Source of the DNA: Bufo bufo
Taxonomy: Eukaryota > Chordata > Amphibia > Anura > Bufonidae
Assembly (NCBI RefSeq): GCF_905171765.1
Contig: NC_053392.1
Coordinates: forward strand, 401,747,399-401,811,398
Direction: 5' to 3'
DNA length: 64,000 nt
The notes beneath the pieces were generated by a model. The model saw only the letters and a program-made list of their open reading frames with translations, did not search any database and had not been told where the DNA came from. Positions 35,404 to 45,563 of the stretch are shown in pieces. The translations under genes and the position numbers were made by a program. How positions within the stretch are numbered: position 1 is the stretch's first letter; the number at the start of each line of letters is the position of its first letter.

Positions 35404-35983
35404 TAGTGATGATCGAGCACCAAAGTATTTGGGTGTTCGGCCCGAATACATCGCTATATTCGTGTGCTCGACTGAGCACCCAAGTATAATGTAAGTCAAT
35501 GGGAGACAACCAGGCACCCCTTGCTCTGAAGAGGGGAGGGTGCCTGGTACATTGGAAAAAGTCAATAAGTGACAGAAACACTACCGAAATGGATCGGAAA
35601 CAGCATGGGGACGATGTCTGGATGCATCTTGGACTCCCAGGTAGCTGCTGGGACCCATGTTGTCCGAGTTGTATGCCACTTTTACAGACTGACAAAAATA
35701 TGCACAAACCTCCCAAACCGGCACTCCAAAACACTATTTGTTACACACAAAGGAGGGCATCATACACACCCTTGAAAAATTATGATTGATGGCCTGCTGG
35801 TGACCATCAAAAACATTTGGAACAAGGGCCTGCTGATCTGACCATCTAAAACCTTAGGGGCAAAGGCCTGCTGCCGCATTGGTGACTCTAGATAACCTCT
35901 GGGCGATTGCACGTGCCTGTGACGGCGACGATCCATTTGGATGTCTGCCCTATCAACTTTCGATGTTCTTTTCTGCAATGTAC
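35404..35983 (-). mobile_element. hAT-8 terminus with hAT-5-like 3' sequence
   Basis: Starts TAGTGATGATCGAGCACC at 35404, a hAT-type end preceded by the candidate target CTTCTGAC. The part 35716-35990 matches the 3' repeat region of hAT-5 (57503-57620: GGAGGGCATCATACACACCC, GGCCTGCTGGTGACC) and includes an 18S-like piece. The far end is cut by the element starting at 35984; no second target copy is found. Confidence 0.5.
35878..35965 (+). other. 18S rRNA-like fragment inside hAT-8
   Basis: About 88 bp resembling nuclear small-subunit rRNA: GGTGACTCTAGATAACCTC at 35881, GTGACGGCGACGATCCATTT at 35920 and TCTGCCCTATCAACTTTCGA, the helix region that follows GACTCTAGATAAC in 18S rRNA. It reads sense on the plus strand, antisense to the hAT. 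It is far too short to be an rRNA gene. A second copy lies at 56775-56858. Identification is from memory of the conserved rRNA motif. Confidence 0.75.
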
Positions 35984-36190
35984 CGTATTTTTCGCTTTAT
36001 AAGAATCACTTTTTTCCCCCCAAAAGTGGGGGGAAAATGGCTGTGCATCTTATAAAGCGGATACTTCGCTGGCCGCTATGCTGCACAGCATGGCCAGCGA
36101 AGTATCAGTGTAGAGGGAGGAGGCGGGGACACTCATGGCGGGGCCAGTGCAGTGACTCTACTCTAATACATAGGGCCCTGCAACTGTTAA

Positions 36191-36532
36191 AGGGAACCTG
36201 TCACCGGGATTTTGTGTATAGAGCTGAGGACATGGGTTGCTAGATGGCCGCTAGCACATCCGCAATACCCAGTCCCCAAAGCTCTGTGTGCTTTTATTGT
36301 GTAAAATAAAACTATTTGATACATATGCAAATTAACCTGAGATGAGTCCTGTATGTGAGATGAGTCAGGGACAGGACTCATCTCAGGTTAATTTGCATAT
36401 GTATCAAATCGTTTTTTTTACACAATAAAAGCACACAGAGCTATAGGGACTGGGTATTGCGGATGTGCTAGCGGCCATCTAGCAACCCATGTCCTCAGCT
36501 CTATACACAAAATCCCGGTGACAGGTTCCCTA
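36191..36532. mobile_element. 342-bp foldback MITE with TAA duplication
   Basis: Starts AGGGAACCTGTCACCGGGAT and ends in its complement, with ~165-bp inverted arms meeting near 36362. It is flanked by TAA (36188-36190 and 36533-36535). The unoccupied version of the site survives in the opposite palindrome arm at about 36840-36856, which reads straight through AACAGTT/ATTTAA without the insert. This fixes the boundaries and the 3-bp duplication, typical of PIF/Harbinger. Confidence 0.85.
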
Positions 36533-36954
36533 TAAATACATTCAATCCGATCTATATCTAAATGTATACCGCACTGTTTGGTACTTACTGTCCGGCAGCT
36601 CCCTCGGTCATGCGCCGCCTGCCCCGCCTGCCGCAGCTCCCTCGGTCATGCGCCGCCTGCCTGTTCATTCATAAAGTGAGATAAGCGAGCAGGCGGCGCA
36701 TGAGGAGGGAGCTGTGGCAGGCGGGTCAGGCAGCGCATGACCAAGGGAGCTGCCGGTCTGCGCCGTCTTAATGCTATACTTACGGTACTACAGTAAGTAC
36801 CGAACAGTGCTGTATACATTTAGATATAGATCGGATTGAATGTATTTAACAGTTGCGGGGCCCGGTGTATTAGAGTAGAGTCACTGCACCGGGCCCCGCC
36901 ATGAGTGTCTCCGCCTCCTCCCTCCACACTGATGCATCTGATGGGGGATCTGTA

Positions 36955-37330
36955 GATGACATAAGTGTCATCCACAGAGCCCCAAAAGTGTCATCCACAG
37001 ATCCCCCATCAGTGTCATCCACAGATCCCCCATCAGTGTCATCCACAGATCCCTCATCAGTGTCATCCACAGATCCCTCATCAGTGTCATCCACAGAGCC
37101 CCCATCAGTGTCATCCACAGATCCCCCATCAGTGTCATCCACAGATCCCCCATCAGTGTCATCCACAGATCCCCCATCAGTGTCATCCACAGATCCCCCA
37201 TCAGTGTCATCCACAGATCCACCCATAACAGTGCATCATCCACATATCCCCCAAAACAGTGCATCATCCACATATCCCCCAAAACAGTGCATCATCCACA
37301 GATCCCTCATAACACTGCGGCATCCACAGA
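36955..37330. repeat. 24-bp minisatellite (AGTGTCATCCACAGATCCCCCATC)
   Basis: About ten near-identical 24-bp units from 36964 to 37215 are followed by degenerate ones to 37330. Because 24 is divisible by three, every frame is open on both strands, giving long artificial peptides. The array sits at the inner edge of one palindrome arm. Confidence 0.88.
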
Positions 37331-37457
37331 CCACCATTAGTTCAAAACCTACCAAAAGCACACCTTTTGGTTCAAAATATTTTTTTCTTATTCTCCTCCT
37401 CAAAAACCTAGGTGCGTCTTATCATCAGGTGCGTCTTATAAAGCAAAAAATACGGTA

Positions 37458-38032
37458 TGTATAAAAAATAAAATAAAATAAATGAATTGCACATCCAGCT
37501 TCTATGCTTTGATCTCATACCTGCTACTGTTGCAGAAAATAGCACTAAATAGCGCATGTGTACCGCCTCTTATGCTACATGCTAAATGAGGCATTAGTGT
37601 ACATTTTGATCAAAAGGCATAAGCCCACTCACCACGCCAAGGTTGCCTTTATGAATGGGTCCTACTCTAAAATTGGCGCGGCGCTGTACGGCGACCACCA
37701 ATGCTGTGGCGCCAGTCCGGCACGCGGCGGGACCCAGCAGCCAAACAGCACCCCTGCTGCTTGACTATGCCATACCTAGCACTAGGTCCCACCAACCCAC
37801 CAGAAAAACAGCACAGTTCCCCGCATACAGCACTGCACCATGTGAACAGTTGTCAAAGCTCACCTTACCTGAAGCTCTCAGGAACTCCAACTAATGCCTC
37901 ATTTAGCATGTAGCATAGGAGGCGGTACACATGCGCTATTTAGTGCTGTTTTCTGCAAAAGTAGCAGGGATGAGATCAAAGCATAGCAGCTGGATGTGCG
38001 ATTCATTTCTTTTATTTTCCTTTTTATATATA
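37458..38032. mobile_element. Long-TIR MITE 'X', copy A
   Basis: Arms of about 140 bp: 37458-37600 (CACATCCAGCTTCTATGC, GCGCATGTGTACCGCCTC, GCTAAATGAGGCATTAG) and its complement at 37888-38032. The ~290-bp centre (37601-37887) recurs inverted at 48430-48724. The superfamily is not determined because no clear target duplication is visible. Confidence 0.7.
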
Positions 38033-38299
38033 CAAAGAGATTCTGTCCCTGGATCAGAACTCCTTCCATTCGGCAAGGTGATTTTAATTAGTAAGTAGGG
38101 ATGAGCGAACTCGAACTGTATAGTTCGGGTTCGTACCGAATTTTGGGGTGTCCGTGATACTGACCCAAACCTGAACATTTTCGTAAAAGTCCGGGTTCGG
38201 GTTCGGTGTTCGGTGCTTTCTTGGCGCTTTTTGAAAGGCTGCAAAGCAGCCAATCAACAAGCGTCATACTACTTGCCCCAAGAGGCCATCACAGCCTTG

Positions 38300-38362
38300 C
38301 CTACTATTGGCATGGCTGTGATTGGCCAGTGCAGCATGTGACCCAGCCTCTATATAAGCTTG
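38300..38362 (+). promoter_or_regulatory. hAT-3 promoter
   Basis: A GCCTTGCC..GGCATGGC hairpin is followed by GTGATTGGCC (38319-38328) and CTATATAAGC (38350-38359), equivalent to hAT-2 at 7769-7809. Sequence is conserved between the two copies through GTCAC.TAGCGCTGCACGTCA downstream. Confidence 0.6.
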
Positions 38363-38614
38363 GGTCACGTAGCGCTGCACGTCACTCTGCTGATTCAAGC
38401 ATAGGGAGAGGTTGCTGCTGCAACGTTAGGGCGAGATTAGGCAGATTAACTCCTCCAAAAGACTTAATTCAGTGATCGATCTCCAGCTGTGGATCATTGA
38501 AGTGCTAATATTGAATTGCTCACTTTTTTTAGGCTGCCCAGAGCGTTTTTATATCACTTTTTTCTGGGGTGATCGGCGGCCATTTTGTGGCTTGTGGTGC
38601 GCCAGCACAAGCTA

Positions 38615-38935
38615 CCACCAAGTGCATTTAACCATCAATAGTGTGGTTATTTTTTGCTATATCCTACATCAGCTGCAGGCTGAGCCTGTGTCACCGAAGT
38701 GCATTTAACCATCAACAGTGTGGTTATTTTTTGGCCATATACTACATCAGGTGCAGGCTGAGCCTGTGTCACCCAAGTGCATTTAACCATCAACAGTGTG
38801 GTTATTTTTTGGCCATATACTACATCAGGTGCAGGCTGAGCCTGTGTCACCCAAGTGCATTTAACCATCAACAGTGTGGTTAATTTTTGGCCATATACTA
38901 CATCAGGGGCAAGTTGAGCCTGTCACCCAGCGCCT
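38615..38935 (+). repeat. ~77-bp leader minisatellite of hAT-3
   Basis: Four units with GTGCATTTAACCATCAACAG, GTGTGGTTATTTTTTGGCCA and AGGCTGAGCCTGTGTCACC, at a period of about 77 bp. Confidence 0.85.
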
Positions 38936-39075
38936 AAAAAATAGGCCTCACATTTCTATTCAACCAAATCTGTACTGTTTTAGCTGGTCAAATTATTTGT
39001 AGTGACCGTAAAAGCACAGTTTTTGTTCTGGGTTGAAAAACTATTCCCAAATTTGCCATTCTCAAAATAAGTAGT
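38936..39075 (+). repeat. 130-bp leader block, repeated at 42771-42895
   Basis: GGCCTCACATTTCTATTCAA through CCCAAATTTGCCATT.TCAA occurs on both sides of the Penelope-like insertion (38945-39072 and 42771-42895) with few differences. It was probably a tandem leader repeat in hAT-3 before the insertion. Confidence 0.75.
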
Positions 39076-39257
39076 TTCTGCTATATCAGGCCTACTTTAA
39101 ATCTAAAACAAATTGTGTATACCACTCTTGGTGTTAGTTATAGGTGGTATAGAGTTACACCCAAATCATGCAGAAAAAACATATTTGTAAACTGGGATTA
39201 TTTAAAACGTAACCTTTACTAGGTCATTTAAAATATAAAGTCACACTAGGTCATCCT

Positions 39258-41106
39258 GAGTACAAAGGATTATGAGGAAATCTGTGAGACTCTACTAGCC
39301 CCACGGGACTGTTATGAAATTCTACCAGGTGATCCAACTCCTGTGTATAAAAAAGAGTTAAAAAATATACTAGACAGGGCAAAATATGCCAAGCTTATCA
39401 GTCAAGAAGAATATGAATTTATGTATCCAGCACACCCCCAAATTGCCACTTTTTACAGTCTTCCCAAAGTGCATAAAGGCTATAAGCCTCTAAAAGGGCG
39501 CCCGATCGTATCAGGCATTGATAGCCTGAGCCAAAACCTAGGCATATATATAGATAAGATTCTAGCGCCATTCGTTCTCTCACTGTCATCCCATGTAAAA
39601 GACACTGGGGACCTCCTACGACAGTTGGAGGGCATACAGCTGGATGAGGGCTGCATTTTGGGTAGTGTGGATGTTGAAGCATTATACTCATCCATCCCAC
39701 ACAAGTGGGGCCTTCGTGCTGTATCTTATTTTCTATCATCTAGGGGGAGACACTTTCAGGCACATAGTGCCTTTGTATTAGAACTACTTGAATTCTCATT
39801 GGGGAGAAATTACTTTCTCTTCAATGGACGTTTCTTCCTCCAGCTCAGGGGCACCGCGATGGGGAGCCCATGTGCCCCATCGTATGCCAATTTGTTCGTG
39901 GGCTGGTGGGAGAACACTATTGTATTCAGGGATGAATGCGCGATTGAGCTGCAGCATGTCCAAAAATGGGCTCGATTTATTGATGATGTTTTTGTCATCT
40001 GGAAAGGAAGTATGGAGACCTTCTCGGCATGGGTTCGACAACTAAATCAGAACGAGATTGGCCTCCATTTTACATCTGAATGTGACCCATCCAAACTTCC
40101 TTTCCTTGACATCACAATAAATCTAAACCATCATGGATGCTTGGAAACATCAATATATCGTAAGCCTACTTCGACCAATTCCCTCCTGAGGTGGGAAAGT
40201 AGCCATCCATACCCCCTCAGGAAGGGAATACCAAGAGGTCAGTACCTGCGTCTTAGACGAAATTGTTCTAAGCGCTCGGATTTCGTGAGACAGGCGGGCG
40301 ACTTAAAAACTCGCTTTTTGGACCGCGGTTATCCAGTGGGTGTGCTTACACCAGCTTACCAGATCGCCCTGAACAAGGACAGAGTGTCTCTCCTGACGCC
40401 AAGAACAGATGCCCCTACAAACAATAGCCCCAGTGATGACAGAGAGATCCGTCTTATTAGTACCTTTAATGGATGTTCCTTAGGTATTAGAGATATCATC
40501 TCAAAACATTGGCACGTGCTTTTATTGGATCCTGACGTTCGCGGGGCCATAAAGGGGTACCCTAGCATCACTTACAGACGGGGCAGAAGCATCCGCGATA
40601 TGCTGGTACACAGCCATTATACATCAGGACCTAAGCCTAAGACTTGGCTGGAAAGGGGCATCAGTGGAAACCACAAATGTGGCAGATGCGTGGCGTGCCC
40701 CTTTATGGCCAAAGCGAAGTCATTCAGGAGTAACAATACAAATAAAGTCTATACAATTACGGACTTTATTAACTGCAGAAGCACAGGTCTGGTGTATAAG
40801 ATCACATGCGAATGTGGCGAAGAGTATATTGGGAAGACTGGTAGGGAATTTAGGAGGAGAATAGGAGAACATTTGAGCGATATAAGAAATGAAAAAGACA
40901 CATCGGTGGCACGTCACGTTAACACCAAACATGGAGGGAGATCGGACGGTCTATCCTTCTCTGGAATTGAAAAAATTAAACCTGGTACCAGAGGAGGTGA
41001 TTTTGATAGAAGGATCCTGCAATGTGAGGCCAAATGGATCTTCTATCTCAAAACAGTTCATCCATTTGGTTTAAATGAACAGCAAAATTTTTGCTGTTTT
41101 TTGTGA
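39258..41106 (+). CDS. Penelope-like RT with GIY-YIG endonuclease (5'-truncated)
   Basis: The frame runs without a stop from about 39258 (STKDYEEICETLL..) to 41106. Numbering from the in-frame GTG at 39343 (no nearby ATG start), 587 residues remain. It has the reverse transcriptase fingers/palm motif HPQIATFYSLPKVHK, a first catalytic Asp in GSVDVEALYSSIP (D110), the thumb-side RGTAMGSPCAPSYANL and the catalytic pair in ARFIDDVFVIW (D214, D215). A linker and a C-terminal GIY-YIG nuclease follow (about residues 483-520: LVYKITCECGEEYIGKTGRE then RRRIGEHL). RT plus GIY-YIG in this order is diagnostic for Penelope-like elements. The N-terminus is missing next to the inverted repeat, so it is a truncated but otherwise intact frame, suggesting a young insertion. 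Confidence 0.9.
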
Positions 41107-42544
41107 CGTACATTTAAGCTCAACAACTATGGAGGGATATTTGTCTTGCCCCTCCTCTCATGACATGTGCCCAATCCATGGACGCATGGGATGGGATGAT
41201 GGACAAGAACGTTAATAACAGAGAGGAAATCCGATAACTGCGGCTTCCATTCCCCCCTTCCATCCCTCCGCCCCTCCCCCACAAGTGTTCAGGATGATCC
41301 ACAGACTAGACGCTGTCTCATCTGAGCATATAGTTATGATGGCGGATACATCCCACTGTGTTCACATATAGTGCAATTGACGAGGAGTGGGCTTTCCTTG
41401 ACCGGATTATTATCTTCAGTTTTAATGCTGTCACCTCTTAAACCATGAGCGCATAGGACGCGATGGTGGAATCACCTAAAAAACAGAACTATAATATGAT
41501 TATGCTCAGGTTTTTCTGGCCTAGGAATCGGTCAGTGTTTGAAAGGGGAGGAGCTTGTACACGGTGGTAATGCCAAATAATATCTGCAATGCGATTGTGC
41601 AATTTTTGAAAATGACAGGCAAGGTATCAAGTGCCTGCTACGGAGGCCAAGCGTCATGAGCCTGGCAGTTGCTATGCAACAGCAACGCTCTGACTTAGGC
41701 TCCGACCTCACTTCCGGTTTAGCCGCATCATGTGACGCTGACTTCCGGTCCGGTGGAACGCATGCGAGCGGCGTGCGTTCCACGGTGCAACACATGCGTT
41801 TCACGATACCTGGACAGGTGAGCCAATTGATCACGGGGGGCGTACACGTAGCGGAGGTAGAGGTATAAGAGGAGGCGGTTAATGACCATTCAATGCTCAC
41901 CCAAACTACTGTTATGTTGGGTGAGACATGGACTGACAAGGGACACTTCCCCTGCATCAGTGAGGACAAGAGCTATCCTTTTCCTTGTCTAAAGAATACG
42001 AGGCCAAACTCACCTTGATTCTGAGTAAGTAAATTGTGGCTGTTAACTAGCCACTCTGCATGCGGTGCTCAATAATTGGTGACCTGTATTGAGTGTCTGT
42101 TTATAATTTTTATTTGTAGTTGCCCTTGAATATACATACGGAGTCCCCTGATGATGTCCAGAAGTGACAGAAACATGGCATGTAGGGCGTTATAATTAGG
42201 GCTTATTAGGTACACAGACCCATACTGAGGGAAAGGCTCGGTGTGGGGTCGCCCCTGTCGGGGCGGGTGCTCCATTGTGGTAGGCAGGTTTGAGTCCCTA
42301 TCCCCCTAGGCAGGCAGGAAAGCCATAATAGGGCCTTGTAGGATATACATTGTGCCAATACCACTACAGCACCTGGTCACATCGGTCCGCGGCTACACCA
42401 TCGCCAGGACCATCCTTCACAGTTGGACCCCGCCCAGACGAGGTGAGATCCACCCATCTTTTCTTTTTCCCATTATTATTTCTTAACGGAATATGAATAT
42501 GAATTGATGCAGCGGAGGAATTTATTGTTGTCGTTGTCGTCTCT
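41107..42544 (+). other. Penelope 3' non-coding/pseudo-LTR region
   Basis: No coding. It is GC-mixed, with several short palindromes (for example CACTTCCGG at about 41710), and carries the hammerhead motif at 42145-42187. Confidence 0.5.
42145..42187 (+). ncRNA. Hammerhead ribozyme motif in the Penelope-like element
   Basis: The core is CTGATGA at 42148-42154 and GAAA at 42170-42173. Stem II is TGTC (42155-42158) with GACA (42166-42169) and a 7-nt loop. Stem III is ACA (42173-42175) with TGT (42181-42183). The predicted cleavage follows A42184. Stem I is CCC (42145-42147) with GGG (42185-42187). All core residues of the hammerhead are present. Type I hammerheads with a very short stem III are reported from Penelope-like retroelements. 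Activity is not shown here. Confidence 0.75.
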
Positions 42545-42910
42545 CACCTAGTGTGACTTTATATTTTAAATGACCTAGTAAAGGTTACGTTTTAAATAAT
42601 CCCAGTTTACAAATATGTTTTTTCTACTTTAAATCTATCCCAAAAAGGATATCTTAGATTCAAGGTGCTGATAGTGTCATTCTGAAAAACTTAACACACA
42701 CGCTACCGTGCAGATACAAGTCAAATTCTGTGATTAAAGGTATATCTGTCACACAGCGCGAAAAAAATAGGCCTCACATTTCTATTCAACCAAATCTGTA
42801 CTGTTTTAGCTGGTCAAATTATTTGTAGTGACCGTAAAAGCACAGTTTTGTTCTGGGTTGAAAAACGATTCCCAAATTTGCCATTTTCAAAATTGTGGTG
42901 AACGGGAACA

Positions 42911-43262
42911 ATGAGGAAAACATCTAATAAGGGACGCGGACGTGGACATGGTCGTGGTGGTGTTAGTGGACCCTCTGGTGCTGGGAGAGGACGTGGCCGT
43001 TCTGCCACAGCCACACGTCCTAGTGAACCAACTACCTCAGGTCCCAGTAGCCAGCAGAATTTACAGCGATATTTGGTGGGGCCCAATGCCGTTCTAAGGA
43101 TGGTAAGGCCTGAGCAGGTACAGGCATTAGTCAATTGGGTGGCTGACATTGCATCCAGCACGTTCACATTATCTCCCACCCAGTCTTCTGCAGAAAGCGC
43201 ACAGATGGCGCATGAAAACCAAGCCCATCAGTCTGTCACATCATCCCCATGCATATCAGGGA
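42911..43262 (+). pseudogene. hAT-3 transposase N-terminus (cut off)
   Basis: The ATG at 42911 (AACAATGAGG) starts a frame with KTSNKGRGRGHGRGG.., a Gly/Arg-rich basic leader, and a conserved block RMVRPEQVQALVNWVADIASS. It ends near QSVTSSPCISGKLE, where foreign sequence begins. In hAT-2 the same protein continues into the acidic region and BED finger, both deleted here. It resumes at 45562. Confidence 0.75.
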
Positions 43263-44598
43263 AACTAGAATAATGGGCGAGCACACTACATTTGCATCAT
43301 AGAGTGCATAAAATTTTTAATTAAATCCAATATATCAACACGTGTATAAACATAAAATCAAGTCATACAATAATAAAATATGATAAAATAATGTAAAATA
43401 TCACTTGTGTACTTGGATTAATACACTTCTAAATACCGCAGGTGAATGGGATGGTTTGCACAGTGTGCTAAAGTCCAATTGCTGGTGTTGGACCAGATTA
43501 ACATATACCTATAAGTATCATGTAGAAGTCCGCTAATTTAGTGCGATATCTTGAATTCTCCTGTCCAGGAGGTCTCCAATCACAGGTCTATTGCACATAT
43601 GTATGCTGGCGATGGCTCCAATATAAAGAAGGTATAGAGATCACCTATTTCAGTCTCTTGTATATTCCCTAAACCTTGGGTGCTGATTTTATACACCCGC
43701 TTGTTGAATCGTATTGCAAAGTCCCGTAATCACTGTAAATATAGCAGCTTGTATATGGAAGCTTCTTACCTCCCTCGTGGTGGACGGTCTGTTTCAGTGT
43801 GAGTCGGGCAGCGCGGGACACTGCCAGCGTCTGACTACGTTCAGCTGCAGCTGACTTACCCGATGTCTCACGGGATTTCCCAACGGGATTTCGTCCGGCA
43901 CAGAGGAGAGGATACAGTGAATCGCCAATATATTTCTAGTTATTGGAAAAGTCCTTCGATTCAATTTCACAGCATGGCCATGCTTGTGGACGTGGAGGTG
44001 CTTTTAGTTACAGGTGTGTGATCCGGCCCATACGCGTTTCGGGAACGCTCCTTCCCTTCATCAGTGGTGTCACATCACCTGTGAGCCTCCACCTTTTATA
44101 TCTTAAATAGCACCAAAATCTGGATCACTGGATTTTTCTTCTGGAATGTAGGCATGTATTTTTAGTGCATACACTTGCTATACATCTATTTGAATACTTT
44201 TTCGGTTTTTCGCTTTTGCGGTTTTTCACTTGTTGCTCCCATCGTTATACATATGTCTATTTAAACACAATTTGTCACATAGATTACACTTCAAGATTAT
44301 TCGGATATAGGTCCCTGGGTTCCCTCCTTTAAAGAATCAGCCTACTTTTCTTACATGTAATTTTTTTATACATGCGGTTCCTAAGCGTTATTATAATATT
44401 CATACGTTTTTTTACTTCACTTATTCCTTCTATCCATCTAAACAGGTCTGTACGAACAGAATTGATAATATAGATAGCATATCGGAATTATCCAATATTA
44501 GAGTTGTATTTTATAAATTTACTAATTACTCCTGTCATTGTACATATAGCTGTTTAAAGACGATTTCTCATATAGATTGCGCTTAAAAATTATTAAAT
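43263..44598 (-). mobile_element. Second Penelope-type non-coding fragment
   Basis: Non-coding insertion replacing the BED-coding part of hAT-3. Its recognisable landmark is a minus-strand hammerhead motif at 44009-44084, of the kind carried by Penelope pseudo-LTRs. No RT remains. It passes directly into the palindrome at 44599. Boundaries are inferred from loss of similarity to hAT-2. Confidence 0.5.
44009..44084 (-). ncRNA. Hammerhead ribozyme motif, minus strand
   Basis: Read on the minus strand: CTGATGA (44064-44058). Stem II is GGGAA/TTCCC closed by a 6-nt loop (44057-44041). GAAA is 44040-44037, followed by CGCGTA with cleavage predicted after A44031. Stem I begins with ACC?/GG-type pairing CCA/TGG next to the core and extends outward by TGTGA/TCACA and CAGGTG/CACCTG (44011-44021 with 44071-44082). 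The longer stem I and stem II make this a stronger fold than the plus-strand motif. Confidence 0.75.
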
Positions 44599-45563
44599 TA
44601 TTAAATTTGAAGCGCCAAATACAGGTCCCAGGATTCCTCATCTCAGAGATCAGCATGCGTTTCTTATATGTGTGTTTTTTTATGCATGCGGTTCCTATGC
44701 GTTTTTTTAGTACTCGTGCGTTTTTTTGCTTCACTTCTTCCTTCTGTCAATCTGAACAAGTCTATGTGAACAGAATTTGTAATATGCATTGCGTATCGGA
44801 GTTATCCATTATTAAGGTTATATTTTTATAATTTCACTATGCTATATATGTAATTGAGTCTTTGTAGTACATACCAAATTTAAAAAAAAGTTAAGATGAG
44901 ACTTAATCTGATAAAACAGTAAAATGCTATAAACGGATAATGTAATGTATATATAAAAAAATGAAAAGAAGAGAAGAGTCCGCAGTCGGAGCACCTGACC
45001 AAAGGATTGCCTTCCTATCTAGTGGGCTACTTCTATAAAAAAGAGAATCTCTATAGGTGATATATAGCTTAAATAATGTCGCTAGAATAATATTAAGCTA
45101 TATATCACCTATAGAGATTCTCTTTTTTATAGAAGTAGCCCACTAGATAGGAAGGCAATCCTTTGGTCAGGTGCTCCGACTGCGGACTCTTCTCTTCTTT
45201 TCATTTTTATATATACATTACATTATCCGTTTATAGCATTTTACTGTTTTATCAGATTAAGTCTCATCTTAACTTTTTAAAAAATTTGGTATGTACTACA
45301 AAGACTCAATTACATATATAGCATAGTGAAATTATAAAAAAATAACCTTAATAATGGATAACTCCGATACGCAATGCATATTACAAATTCTGTTCACATA
45401 GACTTGTTCAGATTGACAGAAGTAAGAAGTGAAGCAAAAAAACGCACGAGTACTAAAAAAACGCATAGGAACCGCATGCATAAAAAAACGCACATATAAG
45501 AAACGCATGCTGATCTCTGAGATGAGGAATCCTGGGACCTGTATTTGGCGCTTCACATTTAAT
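44599..45563. repeat. ~0.96-kb palindrome with ~480-bp arms
   Basis: The left arm begins GAAGCGCCAAATACAGGTCC (about 44609) and the right arm ends with its complement (about 45557). The centre is near 45083 (AGCTTAAATAATGTCGCTAG spacer). Arms are nearly identical, including GATATATAGCTTAA and GCGTTTTTTT segments. The mirrored weak frames at 44577 and 45332 come from this. It ends precisely where hAT-3 transposase homology resumes. Confidence 0.88.

Larger units (their letters stand above)
35984..37455. mobile_element. Palindromic TA-flanked element with internal minisatellite
   Basis: Ends CCGTATTTTTCGCTTTATAA and, on the other strand, CCGTATTTTTTGCTTTATAA, both bordered by TA, suggesting a Tc1/mariner-type MITE. 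The interior has a large inverted repeat: 36100-36670 (interrupted by a MITE) pairs with 36680-36930, including GATATAGATCGGATTGAATG and GACACTCATGGCGGGGCC-type segments. A 24-bp minisatellite follows. Confidence 0.65.
39172..42626 (+). mobile_element. Penelope-like retroelement in hAT-3 leader
   Basis: Bounded by ~80-bp inverted repeats: AAAACATATTTGTAAACTGG..CACACTAGGT at 39172-39249 and its complement at 42545-42626. It contains an RT/GIY-YIG gene and a 1.4-kb 3' region with a hammerhead motif. The coding region starts directly at the left inverted repeat, indicating 5' truncation. Inverted terminal sequences are known in Penelope-like elements. No clean target duplication was found. Confidence 0.8.

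Noticed and set aside
35878..35965. Genuine rRNA gene
   Set aside because: Only ~88 bp of one rRNA region, embedded in transposon repeats.
36870..37464. Long frames on both strands (118-187 aa, Ser/Thr/Asp/Pro repeats)
   Set aside because: A 24-bp minisatellite leaves all frames open; there are no flanking domains.
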